A DNA stretch of 26,607 nucleotides from Prorocentrum cordatum (lineage: Eukaryota > Sar > Dinophyceae > Prorocentrales > Prorocentraceae). The position numbers and the translations under genes are program-made. The notes under the pieces were generated by a model. That model ran no database searches. It was not told the origin of the DNA and worked only from the letters and a program-made list of their open reading frames with translations. The stretch covers positions 83,149-109,755 of the forward strand of contig CAUYUJ010000756.1 in assembly GCA_963575745.1 (NCBI GenBank), in the 5' to 3' direction. Within the stretch, counting starts at the first letter, position 1; every line of letters begins with the position of its first letter. Positions 9,961 to 19,271 of the stretch are shown piece after piece.

Positions 9961-10560
9961 CTCAGGACGCCCAAGCTGGTTCAAGATGGCTCCAAGAGCG
10001 CCTCCGATGCTCCAAGAAGGCCTCAAGGCGGCTCAAAATAGTCCAGGATGGTTCAAGATAGCTTCCGACATGCCTCCAAGAGGCCCTACGAAGGCGCCAC
10101 GAGATGGTTCTAAGTGGCCTCGGAGCTCACTCATGACCCCCCCCAAGAAGCCCAAATCAGTCAAAGCCTACGACTTCTCGCCTTTGGGCTTCCGATGCGC
10201 TGTCGAAGCCTCAAGTTCGGCTCGAAGTGGCCGAAGAGAGCCCCGAGAGGGACCTACGATGCCCCCCAAGACGGCTCCGAGGGCGACCAAGATCACCCGA
10301 TTAGCGCTCTAAGAGGCGAGTTTGATGGCCCCAAGGGGGGAGGCAAACCGGGTTCATCCCACCTTTGACCGACGCCCTGCAAGATGGCCCCAGGAGGCCT
10401 TCCAGGGCCTCCGACAGCGCCTCACGAGAGCCCCAAACGGGCACCAAGAGGGCCCCAAGAGGGCCCCGAGAGAGGCCCAAGAGAGCCCCAAGAGAGGCCC
10501 GAAGAGGGCCCCGATAGGAGCCCAACACGATTCGCGAGGGAACCTCCAGAAAACTCCAAG
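9961..10560 (+). repeat. CCAAGAGG-type short-period repeat block 1
   Basis: Degenerate units of roughly 13-15 nt built on GGCCCCAAGAGG and AAGATGGCTCC. It is clearest at 10435-10530 (GGGCCCCAAGAGGGCCCCGA). Related blocks lie at 12590-12700 and 14440-14780 in this orientation and at 16190-16480 in the opposite orientation. Frames here are repeat artefacts. Confidence 0.75.
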
Positions 10561-10579
10561 ATGGCTGCCAGAGTCCTCG

Positions 10580-11031
10580 CTATCATCTTCCTCCTTCTCC
10601 TCATCGTCTTCGTCCGCGTCCTCCTCGGCCTCCTCCTCCTCCTCTTCCTCACCGTCGCCCTCCTCAATCGTTAGCTGTCTCGTCCTCGTCTTCCTCCCCC
10701 TCCTCCTTCTCCTCCTCCTCCTCCTCCTCCTCCTCCTCGTGCTCGTCCTCGTCCTCGGTCGTCCTCATGATCGTCCTTGTGTCTCTCCTCCTCCTCCTCC
10801 TCCTCCTCCACCTCCTCCTCCTCCTAACCCATATCCTCATAAGATGGCCCCATGGGTCCTTGCCCCCGTTGTCCTCCTCCATCTCCTCCTCCTTCTCCTC
10901 CTGCTCGTCCTCCTCCTTGGCCTCATCGTCTTCCTCTATCGTTTCCTCCTCTTCCTCGTCGTCGTCGTACTCCTCCTCCTCCTCCTCCTCCTCCTCCTCC
11001 TCCTCCTCCTCCTCCTCCTCCTCCTCGCCCC
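10580..11031. repeat. (CCT)n polypyrimidine tract
   Basis: About 450 nt dominated by CTC/CCT with CGTC variants and short unique islands near 10830-10870. The last ~60 nt are pure. This is the reverse complement of the GGA tracts elsewhere. The 262-codon + frame across it is poly-Leu/Ser and is not a gene. Confidence 0.92.
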
Positions 11032-12475
11032 CACGCGGGCCCCAAAGGTGGCCCGACGATGCCCTCCACGGCCACCCCCTTGCTCCCAAAGATCCCTCTG
11101 TTCACCCTGATTGCCCGTCTTGTTGCACTACATGTGTCTCTTCGTCCCTGTTCCCGTCAGCTCGCATGGGCAGGGCTTCTGAATGGGCTGGTGGGGATAC
11201 GCGAAGAGTGAAGAATGTATGATAGTTGTTGGTTCACTACGGGGTCTCCTGACATCGAGCCGTATGATTCATGGTGAACAGTTTTGTCGCGCAGATCTGG
11301 TGTACGAATATATCGTATATTCCCGCAGGCTGCGTATGCGAATGCACCAGACCTGCAGTGCGACCCGCACCCCAGCCTGCGGTACAATGCGCCTGAGCGC
11401 CTGAACGAACCCAGGGCTCATGATTAGAAAGGCAGCCAACACGGACGTAGGTGCTCCCTCTGATCTCATCGTCGTGAGTTCATACGAGCAGCGCTGCGAC
11501 AAGCAACGACACACTTGCACCTGTAGGGCGACACCAAGTGTTCAACCGTTGTGCCCAACAGGCTTGCGCAGTGGCTGCGATCGCCCGCGCACCCAACTGC
11601 TGAGACTGCTCGCGTCGCTCATCTTTCCGCTTTCCATCGCGACATCTTCCCCCTGGCGCACCACCACCACGTGAGATGCGGAGTCACGAAGGAACCTGGC
11701 ACTGTTGCGATGGAGCGGTGGATTCTGCGATGGTGCATGAGAGGGTCTCCGCATCGCCAAAAATCCGCCGACCCCGTCGGCGCGTGTGAGGGGCTTGTCC
11801 GTTCGAGTCGTCGCCTCCCTAATTCGTTAGTCGTCGTCTCTGTCGTCCCCCTTCCCTGCGCCTCCCCTTTCCCTGGGCCCGTCGCCGCTCCCCCCCCCTT
11901 TGCCTGGGCCCTCCTCCTCAAGCGCAAAGGACAAGGCGAAGTGCAAGGTCAAGGGGGGAGGAAGAGAAGAGCGGAGGAGCACCATGTCGGGGAAAGCACG
12001 GGAGATGGGGTATGCGTTGCTATCTCTGTGCCCCAGCGATGGATCACGACCGCGGCCAGGACCAAGTGTGCGCCAACCACCCACGGCACGGCAGATGCCG
12101 TGCCGCTGGTCTTCCCCGCGTCTAATGCTGGGGCACAAAAAAAGCTGTAATTCCCAGATGGCTCCTTGGAGAGCTAAGAGGGTTGTTAGATAAGACGCCG
12201 GCAGGCAGAGCTAAGCCAGCCCCTCTCCAAGGCTCCCGGTCTAAGCAGATCCCCCACTGGTAATGTCGTAGACGTTCCGTGGTATCCCATAACTTATCCC
12301 ATACTCACACATACTGACATACTTGCGTCCTCCTCAAGCGCTGGGCCCGTCGCCGCACCCCCCACCTGCCCTAGGCACCTCCTCCTCAATCCTCAAGCAC
12401 GCCAGCCAAAGCGAAATTGAGCAACGCCGTAATTGACTCGAATTGAAGCCCCTTCCCTTTAATCCCTCTCCCGCC
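11032..12475. other. Unassigned stretch of moderate GC
   Basis: Mostly non-repetitive. A 199-codon + frame (11551-12150) begins with GTG and shows no domain, so it is not called. Two short related segments occur at about 11875-11935 and 12343-12400 (GGGCCCGTCGCCGC, then CTCCTCCTCAA). A ~14-nt inverted repeat (GGCTCCTTGGAGAG versus CTCTCCAAGGCTCC) spans about 12160-12236. 11100-11700 is the least repetitive part and shows no RNA gene. Confidence 0.4.
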
Positions 12476-12580
12476 GGGAGAAGGGGGGGGGTCCCCTGAG
12501 GGGGTCCCGGGGGGGGGTCCCGGGAGGGATCCTGGGGGGGTCCTGGGAGGGTCCTGGGGGGGTTCCCGGGTCAGATGCGA
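12476..12580. repeat. G-run repeat
   Basis: Tandem degenerate units of GGGGGGTCCCGGG and GGGTCCTGGGAGG type. Many closely spaced runs of at least four G on + make quadruplex formation plausible, and the GGTCCCGGG units are partly self-complementary. Confidence 0.8.
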
Positions 12581-12589
12581 CTCCCCCCA

Positions 12590-12700
12590 CGGGGGGTCCT
12601 GGGGCCCCAAAAAGCTTCAAGACGGGCCAAGAGTGCCCCAAGAGGCCCCCAAGACGGTCCCGAATCGCTGAACGATCTGTCCAAGACGCCTTGAAGGGTT
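12590..12700 (+). repeat. CCAAGAGG-type repeat block 2
   Basis: Short block with GGGGCCCC, AAGACGGGCCAAGAGTGCCC, AAGAGGCCCCCAAGACGG and GTCCAAGACGCC, following the G-run repeat. Confidence 0.6.
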
Positions 12701-12832
12701 CCAGACGTGGCGTACATAACAATTGTTAAAAAATGAAGAGTCCGCACAAAGTGTTTGAAGGTTGGTTCTTTACACCAGATCTGCACATTATGTGAGCGTT
12801 TGACGCAGCATCCACCTTCTCCGACTTCAAGT

Positions 12833-13840
12833 TCAGAGCTCCTCGCCCAAATCGACATCAGATGGGGAGTCTTCACCATTTGCTTCAAGAGCAATATCCA
12901 ACCCTTGCATCAAGGCCGCGGCATCGGTGTCTTCCCCCGCCTGAGCATGCACCTGTCTGAGATGACGCCTTCTGGCCAGCTGCCCCGGGCTACCACAGCC
13001 TTGCCTCTTGAGAGAAGCGGTGCCATCCTTCGTCGCATTGGCACCGTACTTCTGGTCATACCGGTTGCAACCGAGTGAAGCCAGATACACCAGATCAATT
13101 CCATATAGCGGGGCTGCAAACATCCCATTGGCTGAGCTTGTGAGCGCTTGGACGACATACTTGAAACTGTTGTCCACATGAGCTGCAGCTGCTGGTGCGA
13201 TTCCTAACCTCCCAGCAAGCTTCGTCAACGACTGGTTCTTCTCTGCAGCGATGCCTACGCCAGGATCGTCGATGCCAATGATGTGCTCCGCATCGAAACC
13301 AAGGTCTAACTGTTGACTGATGTTTAAGAGGTATGCAGCCCAAACTCTTCCAGGAATTGGAGACCAAGAGGCTGAGAGAACATAAACATTACCAGACATG
13401 TCCGATCGCAACTTGTCCAAGCTGGATCTCAGGGCAGCGAGCCGGTGGGTGCCGCCAAAATACTCCTCGACAAGAGGACCAAGGCCCCCGACTCTTCCAA
13501 CGAAGCGCTGGAGAGGGGACTCCATATCTTCCATCAATTCGGCGGGTGTAGCCTCGTCGATGACCCCGTGCGCCAGCATGTCCGTGGCTTCCAGCGTTCC
13601 GTCCCAGTCGATCGTCACCAGTGACAGGCACGGCAGTGGCACCCGCGCAAGAGATTCGCCGCTGGAGGGCTGAAACGCCTCCGGGCCGAGTTGTCGGAGT
13701 GCCTCATACGCAAACCGCAGCTGTTCTGGTCGAGCAGCTGCCGCAGCCTGGCGAGGCGTGATGTAATGTCCATGTGGCTCGACGCCTGCCAGGCCTTGCG
13801 ACACTATGCAGAATAGGGTGAGCTTCACAACATTCCACAT
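12833..13840 (-). CDS. HAD-superfamily phosphatase-like protein with N-terminal signal peptide
   Basis: Uninterrupted 335-codon minus-strand gene, the best in the window. The four HAD motifs are in order: I, LVTIDWDGT (Asp78 nucleophile, Asp80); II, VYVLSASWS (Ser156 or Ser158); III, Lys201 in AAEKNQ; IV, Asp223 in AHVDNS. The spacing and an all-helical insert between I and II fit the phosphoserine-phosphatase-like (type IB) branch. The LSxSWS motif recalls HAD domains acting on thiamin monophosphate, but the substrate is unknown. Residues 1-19 (hydrophobic, ending GLAG) look like a signal peptide, so the product is probably secreted or enters another organelle; no FVAP motif is seen. I chose the ATG at 13840 rather than the one at 14035 because it starts this signal peptide and lies 75 nt after a spliced-leader relic. 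The C-terminal ~60 residues are polar and low-complexity. Confidence 0.85.
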   Translation of the reverse strand: MWNVVKLTLFCIVSQGLAGVEPHGHYITPRQAAAAARPEQLRFAYEALRQLGPEAFQPSSGESLARVPLPCLSLVTIDWDGTLEATDMLAHGVIDEATPAELMEDMESPLQRFVGRVGGLGPLVEEYFGGTHRLAALRSSLDKLRSDMSGNVYVLSASWSPIPGRVWAAYLLNISQQLDLGFDAEHIIGIDDPGVGIAAEKNQSLTKLAGRLGIAPAAAAHVDNSFKYVVQALTSSANGMFAAPLYGIDLVYLASLGCNRYDQKYGANATKDGTASLKRQGCGSPGQLARRRHLRQVHAQAGEDTDAAALMQGLDIALEANGEDSPSDVDLGEEL

Positions 13841-13915
13841 GATGAGATCAACAAGCGGCCTCGATGTGCCAATATCCGCGGATCGGTACTGCGGAATACT
13901 AATCCTGAACTCGGA
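13841..13915 (-). other. Probable 5' UTR of the HAD gene
   Basis: 75 nt between the leader relic and the chosen start codon, a plausible UTR length. The frame happens to stay open through it. Confidence 0.55.
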
Positions 13916-13938
13916 CTTTGAGCTCAAATGGCTACGGA
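13916..13938 (-). promoter_or_regulatory. Relic dinoflagellate spliced leader
   Basis: On the minus strand this reads T-CCGTAGCCATTT-GA-GCTCAA-AG. The conserved 22-nt dinoflagellate leader has CCGTAGCCATTT, then TG, then GCTCAA and G, so the copy differs by a two-base substitution and one extra A near the 3' end. It lies 75 nt upstream of the HAD start codon in the same orientation. Leaders are normally added to mRNA by trans-splicing, so a genomic copy upstream of an intronless gene indicates reinsertion of processed cDNA. The internal CCGTAG can itself serve as a trans-splice acceptor. Confidence 0.82.
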
Positions 13939-14440
13939 GACATCGTGAGGGGTCCTGAGGAGCCCTGGGGACCTGTAAGAAACTTGCGTCACTCGGATTC
14001 CGTGCAGATTCCTCGTGGTCCCTGACGTGTTGCATGGGTGTTCTGTGAATTTCGTCGGGCGCCCAGAGTGTGCATCATCTTGTCGTGCCTCCTGTTTGCT
14101 TGGTAACCATTGAGTGCTGGCCCAAACCTCAGTGTCTGTGTATTCGACTGGGAATAAGTCCGTGCACATAAGTTGCGTTCAGCGAAAAACCGGCATTTAC
14201 TTGTTGGTGCGACCAGAGTCTGTTAGCATACGTGCCACTGTGCCTTGGCACGCAGTGGAGTTCTTTGAGCCCCTTGCACTGGATATCGTAAACACCACTT
14301 AAGGGCCATAGGCCCCGGAGTTCCAGGATTCTTGGGTGCTCTTGGGCGCTACTGGGCGCTTCGGAGCTTTCTTTTCTTTGTTCGCCGCGCGACTTTTTGC
14401 AAAAGACCGAGAACCACAATATGACCCAAGAGCGTCCTCA
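13939..14440. other. Upstream flank of the HAD gene, unassigned
   Basis: Balanced composition, not obviously repetitive. It would include any promoter or acceptor upstream of the relic leader, but no TATA or TTTT box-like element can be assigned with confidence. A small imperfect hairpin (CCACTGTGCC/GGCACGCAGTGG) lies at about 14236-14260. Confidence 0.4.
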
Positions 14441-14780
14441 GAGGCCCCCGGGACGGTCCAAGAGGGCCCTGGGCGGCCCGAGGGCGCTCCAAGACGCCAA
14501 TGTTGCCTCAAGACTGCGCGAGAGGCCCCCGAGACGCCCCAAGCGGGCTCCACGAGGCCCCCAAAGAGGGCCCCAAGAGAAAATAATCATGCGTTTCCCG
14601 CGTGCGATATTTTTTAAATAAAAGAGCAGCGTTTTCGCTTATTCCCAAAGAGGCCCCCAGAGCGGCCTCAGAGGGCCCCCAAAGAGGACCCCAAGCGGGG
14701 CCCAAGAAGACCACCGAGACCGCGAGAAGGCCCCCCAAGAGGCCCCCAAGAGGTCCCCAAGAAGCCCCAGGAGGCGCCCA
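14441..14780 (+). repeat. CCAAGAGG-type repeat block 3
   Basis: Units such as GGCCCCCAAGAGG, CAGAGCGGCCTCAGAGGGCC and CCCCAAGCGGGGCCC, interrupted at 14580-14640 by an AT-rich insert (TTTTTTAAATAAAAGAG). Confidence 0.75.
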
Positions 14781-14805
14781 GCAGGCCTTTCTTTGTTTCT
14801 TGCTC

Positions 14806-15145
14806 ATGGGGTGCAAGCTATGTTGTGCAATCTATGCAGTGCAGGCTGTTTGCTGCAAGTCATGCTGTGTACGCTATGTGACAGAAACTACGTCGTGCAA
14901 GCTATGGGTTTGCAAGCTACGTCGTGTAATGTGAGCTACATGGTGTAAACACTGCGGTGCAAGATGAAGTCGTGTAAGCGACGTGGTGTCAGACCAATGG
15001 TGACATCCATGTGGGTGTAAGGCGCAAGCTCTGTGGTGCCGTGGAGCTACGTGGTGCAAACTCTGTGATGCAACCTGTGCGATGCAAGCCGTGCGGAGCA
15101 AGCCATGCGGTGCAAGCTGCACGGTACAAGCCGTGCGGTGCCCGG
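14806..15145. repeat. 15-nt minisatellite (GTGCAAGCTATGTTG type)
   Basis: Degenerate tandem copies of GTGCAAGCTAYGT-type units with ~15-nt spacing. It begins after TTGCTCATGG and ends at the hairpin at 15138-15180. Being a multiple of three, the unit gives five-residue periodic frames, not regarded as genes. Confidence 0.8.
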
Positions 15146-15180
15146 CCGTGGGCGCCTGCGAGGCGCCCACGGGCGGGCAC
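15138..15180. repeat. Long GC hairpin
   Basis: GTGCCCG then CCGTGGGCGCC pairs with GGCGCCCACGG then CGGGCAC around a TGCGA loop, giving 18 pairs with one internal mismatch. It sits exactly at the right boundary of the 15-nt minisatellite. Confidence 0.85.
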
Positions 15181-15262
15181 CGGTTGAACAGAAATCGGGC
15201 ACGCCCACCGAGCGCACGGTGCGCCCAAGACGGGGCACCAGCTGGAACCAAGGCGCACCCCT

Positions 15263-15440
15263 ACAGTGAGAGCTATGGTCCACAAGGCGCCGCCCACAAG
15301 AAACCCAACCCTGAGACCCCAGGGCGTCCACTCATGCCTGGTGTGGGAACGTCACGCATCCCATGGCAAAGCCATCGCCACCCGGGAAACCCAGGGCACC
15401 CTGGAGACGAGCAGGGCGCCTCTTGGCAGGGGCCTCCGCT
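15263..15440. repeat. Dispersed repeat R2, copy b
   Basis: Second copy of the repeat at 2442-2610, same orientation, with small indels and a longer right-hand part. Confidence 0.8.
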
Positions 15441-15965
15441 GCACCCAAAGTGCCTCCGCAACGCAGCCACTGCTCGGGGACGAGCAGGGGCAGGCCCGCC
15501 GAGGCTTGGCAAGGCGAGGGGCAGCTGCGGACGACGTCGGGCGCGGAGCTCTCGGGGAGCTCCGAGGGCTGGCAGGCCCAGCAGACGGGGCGCCGCGGCC
15601 CGCCACGAGCGCCGCCAGAGCGCGCGGAGAAGGCACCGGAACGCCCTGAAGCGACTTGCCCGTGCAGCCACCACGCTACCAACTGCCAAGAGGAGCCTCG
15701 AGTGAGGGGCTGAAGGGCGCTTGTCTGGCCAATGCGAGCCCCTGCCACCCCGACCCAGATCTGAGGGCCTGCCCCACAGCCAGAGCCCCTCCTGAGCCCA
15801 AAGAGAGGTCCTTGTTTCAGCGTCTTGGCTGTTCGTGTCCCCCAGACCTCCGAGGACAGCTCATGCATCCAAGCAACGCCTGGGGGGGGGCTCACCACTA
15901 GGTAGTCGCCACCTCCTGCAGGAGCCACCATTTCCGCGAGGAAGATGGGCACCCAGGACACTCCA
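15441..15965. other. GC-rich unassigned stretch
   Basis: Several overlapping frames are open on both strands because of high GC. None has a recognisable domain. A C/G run lies near 15882. Confidence 0.4.
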
Positions 15966-16046
15966 GGAGGAGGAGGAGGAGGAGGAGGAGGAGGAGGAGG
16001 AGGAGGAGGAGGAGGAGGAGGAGGAGGAGGGGGAGGAGGAGGCAAA
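15966..16046. repeat. (GGA)n triplet tract
   Basis: Nearly pure GGA tract of about 80 nt, followed by a run of eight C. Confidence 0.95.
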
Positions 16047-16189
16047 GTCCCCCCCCCCGACGACCCCAAGCGTCCAAAAACCTCCTTGAGCCTCGAACTT
16101 GGAGCCTCGATCCTCGGGAGGAGCTGGTGACCCTCTTGTTGGTGACCCCCCCTTGGCACAGCCCAATTCGTGGCGAATCGGTTTTGATG

Positions 16190-16480
16190 GCCCCAGGGCC
16201 CGAAAGGAGCCTCGATCCGTTCTCCTGGGAGCTTCCTTGGAGCCTTCTGGAGGCCTCTTGGGGGTCTCCTTCGGCCTCTTGGAGGCCTTTGGGGGCCTGT
16301 TCGGGGTCTCTTTGGCCGTCGTAGGGCGCTCCTCGGCCGTCGGGAGCCGTCTTGAGGGCCTCTCTGGACCATCTTGGGGCCCTCTTAAGGCGCTTCAGGA
16401 CCGTCTTGGAGGCCATCTTGGGCCTCCTGGAGCCCTCTTGTTGGTGGCATGTCGGGCCGTCTTAAAATCCTCTTGGGCGC
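16190..16480 (-). repeat. CCAAGAGG-type repeat block 4, inverted
   Basis: The same family as blocks 1-3 on the opposite strand: + shows CCTCTTGGGGGTC, GGCCTCTTGGAGGCC, CCATCTTGGGGCCC and similar units. Confidence 0.75.
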
Positions 16481-16639
16481 TCTGGGGGCCTCGAAAATCT
16501 CAATAACCTCGAGTGCAGGGCTGCCTGCTCTTCGGGTGCCGTTGACGAGGGGGGGCCAGGAAGAGAGGGGGTGCGCATCATGGCCAAAGGGGTCGTGTGG
16601 AAAGAAAACATCGAGGAACACAACAACGGCATGCACAGA

Positions 16640-16776
16640 AACTTCCAGAAACCCACGCGGATTTCTTGGACGTGCGCTGGACACCCCTCGCTGGCGCGTG
16701 GAGCGCGAAAGGGGTTGCGCCGGAGGCGCCGCCACAGGAGCCCAGCGCCGATCGGAGAACTCCGCCCGGACCTCCG

Positions 16777-16780
<4 letters not shown>
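16640..16780. repeat. Fold-back element, copy 2, with poly-T at its right end
   Basis: Related to 374-531: left part CGCGGATTTCTTGGACGTGC then GCTGGAC, centre with CTGGCGCG and GGAGGCGCCGCC, right part CCAGCGCCGATCGGAGAACT then CCGGACCTCCG. The arms are decayed but still pair in part. It abuts a 41-nt T run at 16781-16821. Confidence 0.6.

Positions 16781-16821
<41 letters not shown>
16781..16821. repeat. Poly-T run (41 nt)
   Basis: Uninterrupted T41 on + directly after AAAA at the end of the fold-back copy. On the minus strand it is a poly-A tract. Confidence 0.95.
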
Positions 16822-16915
16822 CCGTTCTTTGGGAAAGAAGGGCCATGAGCTCTGGGAGGCCTTCAAGGACCCTCCGTGATCTCCCCACCCCGTAGCCCTG
16901 ACCCCATAATAGAGG

Positions 16916-17115
16916 CCTCCTAGATGGGGTCCGAGTAGATGGGGTCGGATGATCGCGCCGCATCGCCGATACATCGGCGATGCATCGGCGACGTAAGCGA
17001 TGCATCGGCGACGTCGACGTGACGCAAATCGGGCTCCACATCGCGCCGCATCGACGATGCATCGGCGATGCGGTGCGATCCTCCGGCCCCATCCACTCCG
17101 ACCCCATCTGGGAGC
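16916..17115. repeat. Large inverted-repeat element with CATCGGCGA core repeats
   Basis: Arms 16916-16970 and 17061-17115 are reverse complements at 48 of 55 positions without gaps. The ~90-nt centre contains tandem GATGCATCGGCGACGT units, themselves near-palindromic. Each arm also carries an internal duplication of GATGGGGTCNGA. It may be a foldback transposon-like element. No coding capacity. Confidence 0.78.
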
Positions 17116-17759
<644 letters not shown>

Positions 17760-17765
17760 GATGAG

Positions 17766-18490
17766 GACCAGTGGAAACCCAAGACGCACCAACGATGTTG
17801 CAACAAACCCTCCCTCCGAGCTCCTTTCTCACAGGTTCCTACAAGAATGTGTTGTCATTGCTGGATGTGCCCCATTGGAAGACACCCGCCTGATAATCTA
17901 AATCGTGCCAGCCATTCCTGGGACGTCGACGCCACGACGTGACTATTGCGTCCAGACAATCCTAAATCGTGCCAGAACACGACTCCTGTCAATACCACGA
18001 ATCAGCGTGACAATTTCGTTTGCCTATTTTGAACACCGCGAATCAATGTGGCTGTTGCGTCCTGACAATCCAGAATCGTGCCAAAACACCAATCCAGGGG
18101 CTTCAGCCATACGAATCCTTGGAACTGCTGCAATCTTTGAAAACGAATGTGCGCGGCGCTACGGCGAGAGCCTCATTTCGAAACGAATTGCTCTCCATCC
18201 TTGAACGTGATGCAAGCTTGTAAAACACATGTACGCGGCGCAGAAACTAGAGTAATATTTTGAAAACCACCCGCCCTCCATCCTTGAAGCTACTGCAGAC
18301 TTTCAAGACGAATGTTCGCTGCGCTGAAGCAATAATCACATTTTGAGTACCGGCCGCTCTTCATCCTTGAAGCTGGTGCAAACTCCACAGACGACTGTGC
18401 GCGGCGCCAGGGACAGAAATGGTCAGGACATCTCCAGCGAAACGCCCGGCACGCCCTGCCAAAGCGTCTGGGGGTGCGACATGGGGGGGC
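17766..18490 (+). repeat. Composite higher-order unit A
   Basis: First of three related composite units. Its 5' module starts at CAACGATGTTGCAAC and contains two copies of an ACAATCC-NAAATCGTGCCA-type segment. The 3' module is four ~82-84-bp subrepeats keyed by AACGAATGTGCGCGGCGC, CATTTTGAAAACCACCCGCC and CTCCATCCTTGAAGCT. It ends with a terminal module (GCGAAACGCCCGGCACGCCC then GTCTGGGGGTGCGACATGG). A GGA tract follows. Confidence 0.8.
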
Positions 18491-19017
18491 TCGTTCAAAA
18501 GGAAGAGGGAGGGAGGTGGAGGGTGAAGGAGGAGGAGGAGGAGGAGGAGGAGGAGGAATGGGAGGAGGAGGGGGAGGAGGGAGGAGGAATGGGGAGGAGG
18601 AGGAGGAGGGAGGGAGGAGGAAGGAGGAGGAGGAAGGAGGAGGAAGAGAGAGGAGGGAGGAGGGGGGGAGAAAGGAGGGAGGAGGAGGAGAGGATGATGA
18701 GAAATGGGAGTAGGAGGGAGGATGGAGGAGGGAGGAGGGGAGAGAGGAGGGAGGAGGAGGGGGAGGGGGGGGGGGGAGGGAGGGAGGAGGGAGGAGGAGG
18801 GGGAGGGAGAGGGAGGAGGGGAGGAGGGAGGAGGGGGAGGAGGGAGGATGGAGGAGGAGGAGGAGGAGGAGGAGGAGAGGAGGAGGAGAGGGGAGGAGGA
18901 GGAGGAGGAGGAGGAGGAGAAGGAGGAGGAGGAGGAGGAGGAGGAGGAGGAGGATGATGATGATGATGATAATGATGATGAGGAGGAGGAGGAGGAGGAG
19001 GAGGAGGAGGAAGAGCC
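18491..19017. repeat. GGA-rich polypurine tract
   Basis: More than 500 nt of GGA/GAG/GGGA units with a G11 run near 18767 and a GAT patch at 18952-18980. Frames through it are low-complexity artefacts. Confidence 0.96.
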
Positions 19018-19046
19018 ACTCTAGGCCAGGGCCCCCTCCCCTGGAC

Positions 19047-19136
19047 CTGAGGCGCCGGCACGAAAGCGGCGCGGAGGCCCAGTGCCGCTAGCGCCAGCGC
19101 GGCCAGCGCCCCGCGCGGCGCGGCGCGGCGCGGCAT
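19047..19136 (-). CDS. First exon encoding a dinoflagellate-type plastid-targeting leader
   Basis: From ATG at 19134-19136, 30 minus-strand codons encode a basic start (MPRRAAPRG), a hydrophobic core (LAALALAALGL) and then RAAFVPAPQ. A signal peptide followed by a phenylalanine-headed FVxAP-like motif is the known entry leader of nuclear-encoded proteins of the peridinin plastid. Codons nearly all end in G or C. The frame then runs into Pro/His/Ser repeats translated from the GGA tract, so I end the exon at CAG/GTCCAG (donor 19045-19046, phase 0). The mature part must be in later exons at lower coordinates; 4718-4933 begins in phase 0 after CAG/GT and is a candidate. The GC-rich 5' flank has a possible degraded leader-like sequence at 19209-19224. 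Confidence 0.5.
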
Positions 19137-19271
19137 GGCACGCGGGCTGTGGGCGCTGCCCCTGCGGCTTTCGGGAGCCTGACGGGCGTGCAGGGGCTGC
19201 GGAGCGCCCTTGACCAGAGTGGCTCCTCTTTGTCGTGGGCGTCGTCGTCGTCGCCGCGTGCGAAGGGGAAG

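Noticed and set aside
10322-11110. 262-codon plus frame rich in Leu/Ser that mimics membrane spans
   Set aside because: Product of (CTC)n translation with no charged boundaries or family features.
11800-11812. GTTCGAGTC resembling a tRNA T-loop (B box)
   Set aside because: Flanking bases do not form the T-stem, and no anticodon arm or acceptor stem can be placed.
11551-12150. 199-codon plus frame
   Set aside because: GTG start, no domain, and it overlaps a short dispersed repeat. Competing minus frames are equally open.
13841-14035. N-terminal extension of the HAD gene to an upstream ATG at 14035
   Set aside because: It would translate through the spliced-leader relic and bury the signal peptide. 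The downstream ATG fits both features better.
16890-16897. CCGTAGCC on +, first eight bases of the spliced leader
   Set aside because: The match ends after eight bases with no gene downstream.
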